From Lachnospiraceae bacterium (GTDB lineage: Bacteria; Bacillota; Clostridia; Lachnospirales; Lachnospiraceae): a DNA stretch of 56,898 nucleotides. The stretch lies in assembly GCA_024698865.1 (NCBI GenBank), contig JAILQS010000015.1, positions 74,284 through 131,181 on the forward strand, read 5' to 3'. The position numbers were made by a program, and so were the translations under genes. Numbering within the stretch: position 1 is the stretch's first letter; the number at the start of each line of letters is the position of its first letter. This document shows positions 17,226 through 28,557 of the stretch, piece after piece. The notes beneath the pieces are model-generated. The model worked only from the letters and a program-made list of their open reading frames with translations. It did no database searches and was not told where the DNA came from.

Positions 17226-17669
17226 TTATTCTCCATCTTTATCCGTCTGGTTGGCTTTATGATCCAAATAGCCCTGTAATATAAATACTGCTGCAATCTT
17301 GTCTACAATCTTCGCACGATCTTCTCTTCGCATATTGCCTTCGATCATAGCCTTATGTGCTGCCACTGTCGTTAATCGCTCATCCCATAATTCCACCGGC
17401 AAACCGGTTCTCTTATGCAACGAATGCGCAAGTTCTTCAGACTTAATCGCTCTTTCTCCAACCGTATTATTCATATTCTTGGGATAGCCAATCACAATCG
17501 TATCCACTTGATATTCTTCAATCAATTCTTCGATTCTACGAATCGTCGGACGCATCTTGCCTTCTTTATCCCTGCGAATCACTTCAATACCCTGTGCGGT
17601 AATTCCAAGCTCATCACTAATCGCAACTCCTACCGTCGTGGAGCCGTAATCTAATCCTATAATCCGCAA
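17226..17669 (-). CDS. ruvX: Putative Holliday junction resolvase / pre-16S rRNA nuclease YqgF
   Basis: RNase H-fold nuclease of the YqgF family, implicated in pre-16S rRNA 5' processing and annotated as a Holliday junction resolvase. Visible motifs are the first catalytic Asp in [14 protein letters not shown], the [10 protein letters not shown] strand, the ELWDERLTT motif and a C-terminal [17 protein letters not shown] with the last acidic residue. Length 147. TTG start with GAGG 7 bases upstream. It is the middle gene of ireB-ruvX-yrzB. Confidence 0.92.
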   Translation of the reverse strand: MRIIGLDYGSTTVGVAISDELGITAQGIEVIRRDKEGKMRPTIRRIEELIEEYQVDTIVIGYPKNMNNTVGERAIKSEELAHSLHKRTGLPVELWDERLTTVAAHKAMIEGNMRREDRAKIVDKIAAVFILQGYLDHKANQTDKDGE

Positions 17670-17679
17670 ATCCTTACCT

Positions 17680-17940
17680 CTATTTTAAATTTCTTTCGAT
17701 ATAGTCATCCAGCAATTCTTCCAAAATTTCATCACGCTCTACCTTCATGATAAGACTTCTGGCATTGTTATGACTCGTAATATAAGTCGGATCTCCTGAC
17801 ATTACATAACCAACAATCTGGTTTACCGGATTATAGCCCTTTTCTGTAAGTGCCTTGTAAACCAACGCAATAATGTCACGCGCCTGTACTTCCTGTTCTT
17901 TCTGAACCTGAAAATATCTTGTATTATTTATCTCCTGCAT
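17680..17940 (-). CDS. ireB: IreB family regulatory phosphoprotein
   Basis: A small (86-residue) protein of the UPF0297/IreB family; in enterococci IreB is a substrate of the Ser/Thr kinase IreK and affects cephalosporin resistance. The conserved run [19 protein letters not shown] and [13 protein letters not shown] is present and nearly invariant in Firmicutes. First gene of the ireB-ruvX-yrzB cluster, 10 bases before ruvX. The ATG follows AGGAAG. Confidence 0.92.
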   Translation of the reverse strand: MQEINNTRYFQVQKEQEVQARDIIALVYKALTEKGYNPVNQIVGYVMSGDPTYITSHNNARSLIMKVERDEILEELLDDYIERNLK

Positions 17941-18088
17941 CTTATCACTTCCTTTTTTTCTGTCTGGCCAATTAGCATGGATTCTTACTTTTATACGTAC
18001 AAATACCCATCATGTATATCTATGATAATATAAACCTTTGAAAATTGCAAGAGTATCCAAATTTACTTTTTACAAAGGGATTTCCCGA

Positions 18089-19207
18089 CTAGTTTTGTTG
18101 ATTCAGCTCCTCTTCGCGGATGACTTGATTCCGTCCGTGTGCTTTTGCATAATACAATGCGCGGTCGACTTTTCGAATGGTTTCGTGATAATCTTCGCCA
18201 TTGTACAAACTCATTCCAATGGATACCGTCACCGGACAAATCCCTGTGTCTGTGGACGCAATCTGCGCGCGGATTTGCTCTGCAATTTGCATGCCATGTT
18301 CATAACTGTGTCCCATCAAAAACACCAAAAATTCCTCACCGCCCCAGCGGATGACGTAATCACTTTCATTTACATTCTTTTTCAGCGTATCGCTCAATAT
18401 TTGAAGAATATGATCACCGGCCTCGTGGCCATATGTATCATTGACTTCCTTGAATTTATCCAGGTCCAGCATCAACGTTACCACACGAGAGGCTTTCGCA
18501 TTTGAGGTATCGTCTAAAACCAGATATTGCTGAAACTGTGCCTTTAACGTGTGGCTTTGCTCATCGAAAATTTCAGTCAGAATGTTGCGGTTGAACGCAC
18601 CTGTAAGCTGATCCGTGAGCGCATCTTTTTCTATCTTTTTGACAACGCGATAGTGATCGAGATAGGTCTTGTGATTGAAAAGCAGCATCAATACACAGCC
18701 GATAAACAGCGGTGCAGCCAACGTAATCATCATATCAAAAGTTTCATAGTGAATCCAAAGATTGGATATGATGATATTACAAAACAAAAATCCATGGGCA
18801 ATGACATGGTACACCATCGGCATACCCATTCCTACTGCAAGAAATGCGAAATGCATAATAATAAAGCCTTCGCGCGCAAAGTCACGATTGGGCAGATACC
18901 AGATGGTCCAAATAGTAGCCCACATGGAAAGATGCGGGAAAAGATAGTAAAGTACGGCGCCCACGCGGTAACTTTTAATTTTCGGATTGATGATGATCAA
19001 AATGAGCATCGGAAGAAGAACCGAAAATCGCGGCAACAGTGTTTCGATAGCAAAACGCCCAAAAATCTGACAGTCTGTAACAAAATACGCTGTTTGCATC
19101 AACGCGGTAAGAATCGCAGAGAAAAAGCTCAGCGTACGATAGTATTCAAATTTTGATTGAAAAAAAGCAGCACGTTCCGCTTTTGGAACAAAAATATCTA
19201 TTTTCAC
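18089..19207 (-). CDS. Membrane diguanylate cyclase
   Basis: Makes cyclic-di-GMP from two GTP. The N-terminal 180 residues contain about six hydrophobic helices forming a membrane sensor of unknown ligand. The C-terminal GGDEF domain begins DALTDQLTGAFNRN and has an intact active site, GGEEF at 289-293, with the metal-binding segment MLDLDKFKEVND and VSIGMS. The RxxD inhibitory site normally found five residues before GGEEF is absent (NESD there), so product feedback through that site is unlikely. Length 372. The GTG start follows GAGGGGGG. Codon choice looks somewhat richer in GC than its neighbours, possibly a sign of transfer. Confidence 0.9.
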   Translation of the reverse strand: MKIDIFVPKAERAAFFQSKFEYYRTLSFFSAILTALMQTAYFVTDCQIFGRFAIETLLPRFSVLLPMLILIIINPKIKSYRVGAVLYYLFPHLSMWATIWTIWYLPNRDFAREGFIIMHFAFLAVGMGMPMVYHVIAHGFLFCNIIISNLWIHYETFDMMITLAAPLFIGCVLMLLFNHKTYLDHYRVVKKIEKDALTDQLTGAFNRNILTEIFDEQSHTLKAQFQQYLVLDDTSNAKASRVVTLMLDLDKFKEVNDTYGHEAGDHILQILSDTLKKNVNESDYVIRWGGEEFLVFLMGHSYEHGMQIAEQIRAQIASTDTGICPVTVSIGMSLYNGEDYHETIRKVDRALYYAKAHGRNQVIREEELNQQN

Positions 19208-19261
19208 AAAATAACCCCCCTCAATACTTTTTTCTTTATTGCTGTCCCCATCCCATAAAGG

Positions 19262-20623
19262 CTAACCGCAGAGTAATGTACCGTCTTCCAACATTTTAGT
19301 TGCGGTTACGGTGACAATTTCGTTGTGTATATTCTCCTTTGTTTTTGGCTTCAGGTATTTTACGTAACGCTCATTATGTCCGGCTACGTATTCCTTCCCG
19401 TCTACAATAACATCTTCTTCAAAAAGCACTTTCTGTTCGCGCCCAAAAAGCCATTCGTTATATGCTTTCTTCATTTCCAAGCCAAGTTCAATTAACTTCG
19501 CGCTGCGCTCTGTCTTAATGTTCTCTCCTATATGTCCTTCCATACGGTCTGCATTTGTTCCGTTTCTTCTGGAATATTTGAAAATATGAACATCTGAAAA
19601 CTGTACTTTTTCAAGGAATTTTCGCGTTGTTTCAAACTCTTCTTCACTTTCACCGACAAAACCTGCAATGACATCGGTTGTGATAGCCGGATGCTCGTAG
19701 TAACTACGGATTCGTTCACACCCCTCCAGATACTCTGCTGTCGTGTATTTGCGGTTCATTCGTTTCAATGTTTCGTCGCATCCGCTTTGCAGCGACAAAT
19801 GAAAATGCGGACATACTTTTTCAAGTTTGCTCAGTTCCTTCAAAAATTCCTCGGTTATGATTCGAGGTTCTAAGGAACCCAGACGTATCCGCTCTATTTT
19901 CTCCACTTTTTCCAGCTTCGAAAGCAGGGAAAGCAATGGTTTGCCACCATATCGCGTGAAGTCCTGTCCTCCTTCGAAGTCAATTCCGTAGGAAGATAAA
20001 TGTATTCCCGTAACTACAATTTCCTTGTAGCCCTTCTTCGCCAGACCTTCCACCTCTAACAATACCTGCTCAGGTTTTCTGCTGCGGATTTTCCCGCGCA
20101 CATACGGAATAATGCAATAGGAGCAAAACTGGTTACAACCATCCTGCACTTTGATATATGCTCTCGTCCGCTCTCCGGCGTTTTCAATCATCAGCTCCTC
20201 GTATTCTGCTTCTTTGATAATATCCTGTTCAAAACGCGCTCTCTCATATTCTGCTTCTTTTTGCTTTAGCTCCGCTAGCACCAGTTCCACAATCTCGGAC
20301 TTTTTGTTATTTCCGACAACAAGATCCAGCTTTTGCTCATTTAGCAAGGCTTCTTTTTGTGCCTGAACATAGCAGCCGGTAGCAACAACCAATGCCTGCT
20401 CATTGTTTTTCCTTGCCCTATGAATCATCTGTCTGGACTTGCGGTCTGCCATATTGGTTACGGAACACGTATTGATAATATAGATATCTGCTTTCTCCTG
20501 AAAATCACATATGTCAAATCCCGCTTCGCGGAATTGTTTTTTCATTCCCTCAGTTTCGTATGCATTCACTTTACATCCTAAAGTAAGAAATGCCACGCTT
20601 TTATTCTGCTTCTTGTTTTCCAC
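19262..20623 (-). CDS. mtaB: tRNA-t6A37 methylthiotransferase
   Basis: Radical-SAM enzyme that adds a methylthio group to t6A37 in tRNAs reading ANN codons. Order of domains: UPF0004 N-terminal domain (VAFLTLGCKVNAYETEGM), radical SAM core with three Cys (CNQFCSYCIIPYVRGKIRSR) and a C-terminal TRAM RNA-binding domain. The GCKVN start and VRGKIRSR identify the MtaB rather than the MiaB branch. The GTG at 20621-20623 is used because AAGGA lies six bases upstream, giving 453 residues. It is on the opposite strand to, and diverges from, the HPr-like gene. Confidence 0.93.
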   Translation of the reverse strand: MENKKQNKSVAFLTLGCKVNAYETEGMKKQFREAGFDICDFQEKADIYIINTCSVTNMADRKSRQMIHRARKNNEQALVVATGCYVQAQKEALLNEQKLDLVVGNNKKSEIVELVLAELKQKEAEYERARFEQDIIKEAEYEELMIENAGERTRAYIKVQDGCNQFCSYCIIPYVRGKIRSRKPEQVLLEVEGLAKKGYKEIVVTGIHLSSYGIDFEGGQDFTRYGGKPLLSLLSKLEKVEKIERIRLGSLEPRIITEEFLKELSKLEKVCPHFHLSLQSGCDETLKRMNRKYTTAEYLEGCERIRSYYEHPAITTDVIAGFVGESEEEFETTRKFLEKVQFSDVHIFKYSRRNGTNADRMEGHIGENIKTERSAKLIELGLEMKKAYNEWLFGREQKVLFEEDVIVDGKEYVAGHNERYVKYLKPKTKENIHNEIVTVTATKMLEDGTLLCG

Positions 20624-20677
20624 GTTTTTTCCTTTCAAAAATGCAGTAAAATACTGACTGTTTTTAGTTTTGTATTA

Positions 20678-20706
20678 TTGACTTTTGTATAGTAAAAGAC
20701 TACTAT
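20678..20706 (+). promoter_or_regulatory. Promoter of the HPr-like gene
   Basis: TTGACT (20678-20683), a 17-base spacer and TACTAT (20701-20706), about 75 bases before the start codon. Both boxes are close to sigma-A consensus. Confidence 0.7.
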
Positions 20707-20781
20707 ATATACATAAGCAAATGATAGTTTTACACATCTTAATTTACTTAAATTATTACTTGAAATAAGGAGGAGTACTAT

Positions 20782-21015
20782 ATGAAAACTGTTAAAATCT
20801 CTTTGGATTCTATCGATAAAGTAAAGTCTTTCGTAAATGACGTTACTAAGTTCGATACAGATTTTGATTTAATCTCCGGTCGCTATGTAATTGACGCCAA
20901 GTCTATCATGGGTATTTTCAGTCTGGATTTATCCAAACCAATTGATTTGAGCATTCATAATGACGATGATGTAGATAACATCTTAGCAATTTTAGCGCCT
21001 TACATCATTGATTAA
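20782..21015 (+). CDS. HPr-like protein without the phosphorylatable histidine
   Basis: A 77-residue HPr-fold protein. The region around Ser46 of HPr is clearly kept (AKSIMGIFSLDLSKPIDLSI), the site phosphorylated by HPr kinase. The active-site loop that should read GIHARPA is DSIDKVKS instead, putting Asp12 where His15 would be. It therefore should not carry phosphate in the sugar phosphotransferase system; a regulatory role like Bacillus Crh (which also lacks His15 but keeps Ser46) is a reasonable inference. A strong GGAGGAG ribosome site, its own promoter and its own terminator indicate an independent, probably well-expressed gene. Confidence 0.85.
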   Translation: MKTVKISLDSIDKVKSFVNDVTKFDTDFDLISGRYVIDAKSIMGIFSLDLSKPIDLSIHNDDDVDNILAILAPYIID

Positions 21016-21073
21016 TATATCTACAACTTAAGAAGTGATGTAATGTATTGGGGTATGTACATATGGTACAGTC

Positions 21074-21110
21074 AAGGATAGAATCTCTTTGGATTCTATC
21101 CTTTTTATTT
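21074..21110 (+). terminator. Terminator of the HPr-like gene
   Basis: Stem AAGGATAGAATC/GATTCTATCCTT (21074-21085 and 21092-21103) followed by TTT and an A/T tail. It lies between the convergent HPr-like gene and thiI. Confidence 0.88.
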
Positions 21111-21131
21111 CCCTTGCGTTCTTACACTCAC

Positions 21132-22313
21132 TTATTCTCCAACGGTGATTACTTCCATCGTCTCTACCGCCTTCTGTAACATTTCCTCGATTTTTTCACT
21201 TAATTTCTCTTCGGAACGTTTGATTGCTTTAAGGTTCGGTTTGGTAACCGGATGTTTTGCAACGAAAATAGTACAGCAATCCTCATATGGAAGAATAGAT
21301 GTCTCATAGGTATCTATCTTCTCAGCAATTGCTACGATCTCCTGCTTGTCGAGTGCGATAAGCGGACGATAAACAGGTAACGTACATACTTCATTTGTCG
21401 TAAGCAAACTCTGCATTGTCTGGCTTGCCACCTGTCCAATACTCTCTCCGGTAATAAGTCCTAAACATCCACTCTCCTCGGCGAGTTTCTGCGCAATCAT
21501 CATCATATAACGACGCATAATGATGGTCAGTTCATCCTCCGGGCACTGCTCGTAAATATATAACTGAATATCCGTAAAATTAACAATGTTGAGTTTGATT
21601 GGACCTGCATATTTTGCCACCTGTTTTGCAAGATCGATTACTTTTTGTTTGGCACGGTCACTTGTATATGGTGGTGCATGGAAATACGTTGCTTCCAAAG
21701 TAACGCCTCGTTTGGCAACCATATATCCTGCAACAGGGCTGTCGATTCCTCCGGAAAGCAGAAGCATTGCTTTTCCGGCAGTTCCCGTAGGCATACCGCC
21801 CGGTCCTTCAATCGTTTCGGAATATACATACAGGCGGTTACGCACTTCTACCGTAATAAATACATCCGGATTCTTTACATCAACTTTCATCTCCGGATAA
21901 GCCTCTAAAAGTTTCTCACCGATTTTGGCACAAATCTCCGGTGAAGTGACCGGATAATTTTTATTGCCACGTTTGGCTTTTACCTTAAATGTAAAGTTCT
22001 TGTCTTTGTATACATTTCCAACAAAATCACAAACATTCTTTTGTACACTTTCCCATTCAATGTCATCATAGATGACAACCGGGCAGATTCCAACGACTCC
22101 AAACACTCTTGACAACGCCTCTAACGCGTCCTCATAGTTATAATCCTTTGTAGCCTCTGCATAGATTCTTCCCTGTTCTCTTGTAACATTGAATTCACCT
22201 TCGGTTTCTTTGAGTGCCTTTTCTACCTGACGACGAAGCGCCTCCTCAAAAATGTGGCGGTTCTTTCCTTTTACACCGATTTCTGCGTACTTAATCAAAA
22301 ATGCTTTATACAT
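21132..22313 (-). CDS. thiI: tRNA 4-thiouridine synthase ThiI
   Basis: ATP-dependent sulfurtransferase that makes 4-thiouridine at position 8 of tRNA and can supply sulfur for thiamine synthesis. A ferredoxin-like/THUMP RNA-binding region occupies about residues 1-165, followed by the PP-loop AMLLLSGGIDSPVAGYM and the conserved PVYRPLIALDKQEI. At 393 residues it lacks the C-terminal rhodanese domain of E. coli ThiI, as is normal in Firmicutes, where a dedicated cysteine desulfurase delivers sulfur. That partner is encoded immediately upstream. Confidence 0.94.
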   Translation of the reverse strand: MYKAFLIKYAEIGVKGKNRHIFEEALRRQVEKALKETEGEFNVTREQGRIYAEATKDYNYEDALEALSRVFGVVGICPVVIYDDIEWESVQKNVCDFVGNVYKDKNFTFKVKAKRGNKNYPVTSPEICAKIGEKLLEAYPEMKVDVKNPDVFITVEVRNRLYVYSETIEGPGGMPTGTAGKAMLLLSGGIDSPVAGYMVAKRGVTLEATYFHAPPYTSDRAKQKVIDLAKQVAKYAGPIKLNIVNFTDIQLYIYEQCPEDELTIIMRRYMMMIAQKLAEESGCLGLITGESIGQVASQTMQSLLTTNEVCTLPVYRPLIALDKQEIVAIAEKIDTYETSILPYEDCCTIFVAKHPVTKPNLKAIKRSEEKLSEKIEEMLQKAVETMEVITVGE

Positions 22314-22390
22314 ACGTAATTCCCTTTCTATTGCAATCCCTGTGTTTGCTTTTTCTATCGTTTCAATGCTTGTTATTCTTTGAAGACCTG

Positions 22391-23554
22391 TTATCTGCGG
22401 GTAAATCTGCGAAGCATCGGTAACAGTTCTTTCACCTGTTCCATTGCATATGCAAGTTCCTCTTTCGTTGTATTGACTGAAAAACTAAATCTCAGCGTGG
22501 AATCCAACAAATCATTATCCACTCCAATCGCCCGGAGTGTTCCGCTAATGCTTGGATGGTTCGAAGAACATGCCGAGCCGGAAGAGACATAGACGCCCTT
22601 TTCTTCCAGTGCATGTAACAATACCTCACTTCGAATCCCCTTAAAGCTGACGCTGACAACGTGAGGCGCAGTATCTCGGACGTCGATTCCCGCAAGTCCG
22701 TTTACTTTCACACCTTCAATCCTGGAAATCTCTTCTACAAAATATTCTTTCAGACAGTACATATTTGCTATTTTGTCTGCGTGATTCTCATATATCAGTT
22801 CCACTGCTTTTCCCAGTCCGGCAATTCCCGGTACATTCTCCGTTCCGGAACGCATTCCCTTCTGCTGTCCGCCTCCGTGTATCAACGGTAACACTTTTGT
22901 CTTATCCTGAATGTATAAGAAACCGACTCCCTTTGGTCCATGTATTTTGTGACCACTGACGGAAAGCATATGGACACCAAGCTGCTTTGGATATATTTTG
23001 AATTTGCCAAAACTTTGAATAGCATCTACGTGAAACAGTATCTCCGGATTATATGCCCGAATAATTTCTCCGATGGTCTGTAAATCTTCTACCGCACCCA
23101 TTTCATTATTCACATGCATAATCGAAACCAGAATGGTCTCTTCACATAATGCATTCTTTAATTCCTCCAAATCTACGTGTCCGTTGTTGTCTACCGGTAA
23201 AAAAGTAATGCGAAATCCCTGTTTTTCAAGGAACAGTAACGGGTTATATACCGATGCATGTTCTATACGGGTTGTAATAATGTGTTTGCCGCTTCTCTGG
23301 TTGGCAAAAGCACCACCAATCAACGCCATATTGTTGGATTCTGTACCGCCGGAAGTAATGACAATTTCTTTTTCTTTAACTTTTAAACTTTCCGCAATGA
23401 CAGTTCTCGTATTACGCAGGTAGTTCTCTGCTTCCATTCCTTTTTTATGCAAAGAAGAAGGATTACCATAATCCTCTTCCATTGTCTTCTTCATAATGTC
23501 CCATACTTCCTTAAAAGGACGGGTCGTTGCTGCATTATCTAAATAAGCTTCCAT
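22391..23554 (-). CDS. Cysteine desulfurase (NifS/IscS class, ThiI partner)
   Basis: PLP enzyme that removes sulfur from cysteine as a persulfide. The opening EAYLDNAATT, the PLP Lys in VSGHKIHGPKG and the flexible active-site Cys in SSGSACSSNHPSISG are all present; length 387. Lying upstream of thiI, it matches the NifZ (YrvO-like) arrangement in which the desulfurase serves tRNA thiolation rather than bulk Fe-S assembly; that assignment is inference from position. GAGG precedes the ATG closely, with rsmE 12 bases upstream. Confidence 0.92.
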   Translation of the reverse strand: MEAYLDNAATTRPFKEVWDIMKKTMEEDYGNPSSLHKKGMEAENYLRNTRTVIAESLKVKEKEIVITSGGTESNNMALIGGAFANQRSGKHIITTRIEHASVYNPLLFLEKQGFRITFLPVDNNGHVDLEELKNALCEETILVSIMHVNNEMGAVEDLQTIGEIIRAYNPEILFHVDAIQSFGKFKIYPKQLGVHMLSVSGHKIHGPKGVGFLYIQDKTKVLPLIHGGGQQKGMRSGTENVPGIAGLGKAVELIYENHADKIANMYCLKEYFVEEISRIEGVKVNGLAGIDVRDTAPHVVSVSFKGIRSEVLLHALEEKGVYVSSGSACSSNHPSISGTLRAIGVDNDLLDSTLRFSFSVNTTKEELAYAMEQVKELLPMLRRFTRR

Positions 23555-23566
23555 AGTTCCTCATTT

Positions 23567-24322
23567 CTATTCTTCTGCCCGGCCGTATTCTAATTCCATC
23601 ATCAAAACAGACAGGATTGCAAGACCTGCTGTCTCTGTACGAAGAATACGTTTGCCAAGGGATACTGTTTCAAATCCAAGTTGCAGGGCTTCTTCAATTT
23701 CTGCATCATCAAAGCCGCCCTCCGGCCCGATAAATATTCCGATGGAATGATGCGTACAACATTTTGCAAGCACTTCTTTGGTTTTATTCATATCTTTTGC
23801 AAGCTCGTACGGAAGAATTACCGTTTCTAATTCGCCGGCATACTTAAGTGCCTCTTTATAAGATAACACTCCCTGCACTTTCGGAATAAATCCACGACCC
23901 GACTGCTTCGCTGCGGACTCGGCAATACTCTGCCACCGCTCCAGTTTTCTGGCTTCTTTTTTCTTATCTTCAATCTTTGCGACACAACGTTTCATGGCAA
24001 CCGGTATAATCTCGTAGGCTCCCAGTTCTACCGCTTTTTGAATGATCAATTCCATTTTATCTTTTTTGGGCAAGCCTTGAAAAAGATATAGTTTCGCAGG
24101 AAGTTCCGATTCGGTGGCATTCATACTTTCGATATGTGCCACCACTTCTTTTGAACCTATATCTTTCAGGGTACAATAATAATCCCGGCCCTCGCCGTCA
24201 CAAATCACCATACGCTCGCCCTTCGTCATACGAAGAACGTTTTTAATATGGTTGACGTCTTTTCCGGTGATACGAATTTCATCTTCAGTTATCTGGCTGC
24301 TCTCCACGTAAAACCAATGCAT
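23567..24322 (-). CDS. rsmE: 16S rRNA (uracil-1498-N3)-methyltransferase
   Basis: SPOUT-fold methyltransferase acting on U1498 of 16S rRNA. A PUA-like N-terminal domain (MHWFYVESSQ ... ITGKDVNHIKNVLRM) precedes the SPOUT knot with its SAM-binding loops IGIFIGPEGGFDDAEIE and VSLGKRILRTETAGLA. Length 251. It is 8 bases after prmA and 12 before the desulfurase, inside the dnaJ-prmA-rsmE-desulfurase-thiI run; dnaJ-prmA-rsmE is a common Firmicute arrangement. Confidence 0.94.
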   Translation of the reverse strand: MHWFYVESSQITEDEIRITGKDVNHIKNVLRMTKGERMVICDGEGRDYYCTLKDIGSKEVVAHIESMNATESELPAKLYLFQGLPKKDKMELIIQKAVELGAYEIIPVAMKRCVAKIEDKKKEARKLERWQSIAESAAKQSGRGFIPKVQGVLSYKEALKYAGELETVILPYELAKDMNKTKEVLAKCCTHHSIGIFIGPEGGFDDAEIEEALQLGFETVSLGKRILRTETAGLAILSVLMMELEYGRAEE

Positions 24323-24329
24323 AATTACC

Positions 24330-25355
24330 TCAATTCGTTCTCTTTACCACAAAGGATACCCACTCTCCCATAGTATCTTCGGATACTATCGTCAAATGCG
24401 TATTCTCAATAATTGCTGCTTTTACCTCATCGTGCTTCATATTGATAATGCCGGAAATAATGTAATATCCCTCTTTTTTCATAAAACGATGCACGATTTC
24501 TGTTAAAGGTATTATAACATCTGCCAAAATATTCGCAACCACTATATCATATTTTTCATCACCAAGCTTTTTGCAAAGTTCTTCCTCGCTAAGAACATTA
24601 CCAAGATGCACAGTGATTCTGCCTTCCTCTACGTTATTTGCCTTACTGTTAAATGCTGCGGCGTCCATCGCTGCCGGATCTATATCAGTTCCAACAGCTT
24701 CCTTGGCACCAAGCAGTATACTTACGATGGAAAGAATACCACTACCGCATCCAACGTCAAGCACGCAAGGAGCATCCTCTTTTTTGATATATTTCTTTAA
24801 TTCATTCAGACACAGTTTGGTCGTCTCGTGCGCTCCGGTTCCAAATGCTGTTCCCGGATCAATCTCAACAATCAAATCGCCTTCTTTGGAACGCTCATAC
24901 TCTATCGGATTGCCTTCTGCATCAACAAATTCATGTTCCTCATCCTCATTCACCCAGCTTGGCTGAATATAAATTCCTTCTGCCGCGTAGAACGGTTTGA
25001 AATATTCTTTCCAGTTATTCAACCACTGGCTGTCATCTACAGTCTCTACAAAGACTTCACCGCTTCCGGCATCCACAAATTCCGCAACAGAAGAAAAGCC
25101 TTCTTCCAAATCGCGTTTTATCTGTGAAACATCTGCTTCCTCATCCACATAGGAACTGACTCTGCAACTTCCATCATCTGCAGATAAATCCGGCATCAGT
25201 TCGTCAGCATCTACAAAAAAGGCTTCCCTTTCTTCTTTTGTCAAAGGTACATTGTCCTCAATTTGTACGCCTTCCAAACCACATTCCACAAACAGATTCA
25301 CTACCAGATCCATTGCTTCCGTGGTAGTGTCCATCCAGATTTTCGTCCACTTCAC
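24330..25355 (-). CDS. prmA: Ribosomal protein L11 methyltransferase
   Basis: SAM-dependent methyltransferase that modifies L11. An N-terminal substrate-recognition domain (MKWTKIWMDTTTEAMDLV, with a long acidic insertion) is followed by the catalytic domain: GTAFGTGAHETTKLCL, SAM motif VLDVGCGSGIL, and NPPY-like NILADVIIPL. The 341-residue length is a little above the usual 300-315 because of the insertion. GTG start after GGAGAAC. Directly downstream of dnaJ. Confidence 0.93.
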   Translation of the reverse strand: MKWTKIWMDTTTEAMDLVVNLFVECGLEGVQIEDNVPLTKEEREAFFVDADELMPDLSADDGSCRVSSYVDEEADVSQIKRDLEEGFSSVAEFVDAGSGEVFVETVDDSQWLNNWKEYFKPFYAAEGIYIQPSWVNEDEEHEFVDAEGNPIEYERSKEGDLIVEIDPGTAFGTGAHETTKLCLNELKKYIKKEDAPCVLDVGCGSGILSIVSILLGAKEAVGTDIDPAAMDAAAFNSKANNVEEGRITVHLGNVLSEEELCKKLGDEKYDIVVANILADVIIPLTEIVHRFMKKEGYYIISGIINMKHDEVKAAIIENTHLTIVSEDTMGEWVSFVVKRTN

Positions 25356-25373
25356 CGTTTGTTCTCCTGTTTA

Positions 25374-26549
25374 TTATTTGAAAATTCCTTTTCTTTTGCC
25401 TTTTCCCTTACTGTTTTCGTGCGTCTCTTCATTGTTGTCATCCTTGTTCTTTGCACCGCCGTTCAAAGATTCTTCAAATGCACGCAACAGATTCTTCTGT
25501 TCCTCGTTCAGTTTCGTAGGTACGTCTACAACAAGTGTTACATAATGATCGCCTCGAACAGACTTATTATGTATCGTAGGTACACCTTTTCCTCTGAATC
25601 GTACACGGGTATCTGTCTGTGTACCCGGTTTTACATCGTAAAGGATATCTCCATCAATTGTCGTAATCTTTATTTCACCACCGAGTACTGCTGTCGCATA
25701 ACTGATTGGCACGGTAGAAAACAGATCATAGTTATCCCTCTGTAAAACAGGATGACGACCAACATGTACTTCTACCAACAGATCTCCTCTTGGTCCTCCG
25801 TTGATACCCGGCTCGCCCTTTTCACGAATTCGGATACTCTGGCCGTTGTTGATTCCCGCCATAATGGAAACTGCAATTTTCTTACGTTTGCTGACGTATC
25901 CTGTTCCGCGACAATCACTACATTTCTGTCTGATGATTTTACCGGTTCCCTGACAATCCGGACACGGCTGCACATTTCTTACCACTCCAAACAAAGACTG
26001 CTGGGTATATACCACCTGTCCTTTTCCACCACACTTTGAGCAGGTTTCCGGACTGGTTCCCGGTTTTGCGCCGGTACCATGGCAAGTTGTACACTCATCC
26101 TTTAAGGTAAGTTCAATTTCTTTTTCTGTACCAAAGCATGCCTCTTCAAATGTAATATTCACAGAAGCGCGAATATTGGCACCTTTCATCGGGCCATTAC
26201 GTGGCCCACGACTTCTTCCGCCACCGAATAAATCGCCGAAAATATCGCCAAAAATATCGCTGCCAAAAATATCGTCCATATTCATTCCTGAGAATCCGCC
26301 TGCGCCACCACCGGCACCATCAAAGGCTGCATGACCAAATTGATCATACTGTCTTCTCTTATCTGCGTCACTGAGCACCGCATAAGCTTCCGAAGCCTCT
26401 TTGAATTTCTTCTCTGCTTCTGCATCTCCCGGGTTTGCATCCGGATGATATTTCTTCGCCAATTTACGATAGGCCTTCTTAATCTCATCATCGTTGGCGG
26501 TTTTTGGTACTCCAAGTACCTCATAATAATCTCTTTTACTTTCTGCCAT
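25374..26549 (-). CDS. dnaJ: Chaperone DnaJ
   Basis: Hsp40 co-chaperone that stimulates DnaK ATPase and delivers unfolded clients. The J domain carries the HPD motif ([11 protein letters not shown]), then a Gly/Phe-rich linker ([14 protein letters not shown]). Four zinc-finger repeats follow ([32 protein letters not shown]) and C-terminal client-binding domains. Length 391, with a Lys/Gly-rich C-terminal tail. It is separated from dnaK by about 105 bases holding a hairpin, the largest gap in the heat-shock operon. Confidence 0.96.
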   Translation of the reverse strand: MAESKRDYYEVLGVPKTANDDEIKKAYRKLAKKYHPDANPGDAEAEKKFKEASEAYAVLSDADKRRQYDQFGHAAFDGAGGGAGGFSGMNMDDIFGSDIFGDIFGDLFGGGRSRGPRNGPMKGANIRASVNITFEEACFGTEKEIELTLKDECTTCHGTGAKPGTSPETCSKCGGKGQVVYTQQSLFGVVRNVQPCPDCQGTGKIIRQKCSDCRGTGYVSKRKKIAVSIMAGINNGQSIRIREKGEPGINGGPRGDLLVEVHVGRHPVLQRDNYDLFSTVPISYATAVLGGEIKITTIDGDILYDVKPGTQTDTRVRFRGKGVPTIHNKSVRGDHYVTLVVDVPTKLNEEQKNLLRAFEESLNGGAKNKDDNNEETHENSKGKGKRKGIFK

Positions 26550-26577
26550 TTTTTATCTCCAATCTGATATGACTTAA

Positions 26578-26611
26578 ATCCCTCGCTAAAAAGCTAGCGG
26601 GGGATTCTGGT
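26578..26611 (-). repeat. Hairpin in the dnaK-dnaJ gap
   Basis: On the minus strand AATCCCCCGCTA and TAGCGAGGGATT pair around a short loop (one mismatch). There is no T run, so it is not a standard terminator; it may set the dnaK/dnaJ ratio by slowing or processing the transcript. The AATCCCC...GGGGATT style resembles the hairpin at 30514-30545 and IS200/IS605-type right-end hairpins as I remember them. Confidence 0.55.
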
Positions 26612-26655
26612 CCGGACGTTACATCCAATTTATTACCTGAACGAAGTGTCCAATA

Positions 26656-28557
<1,902 letters not shown>

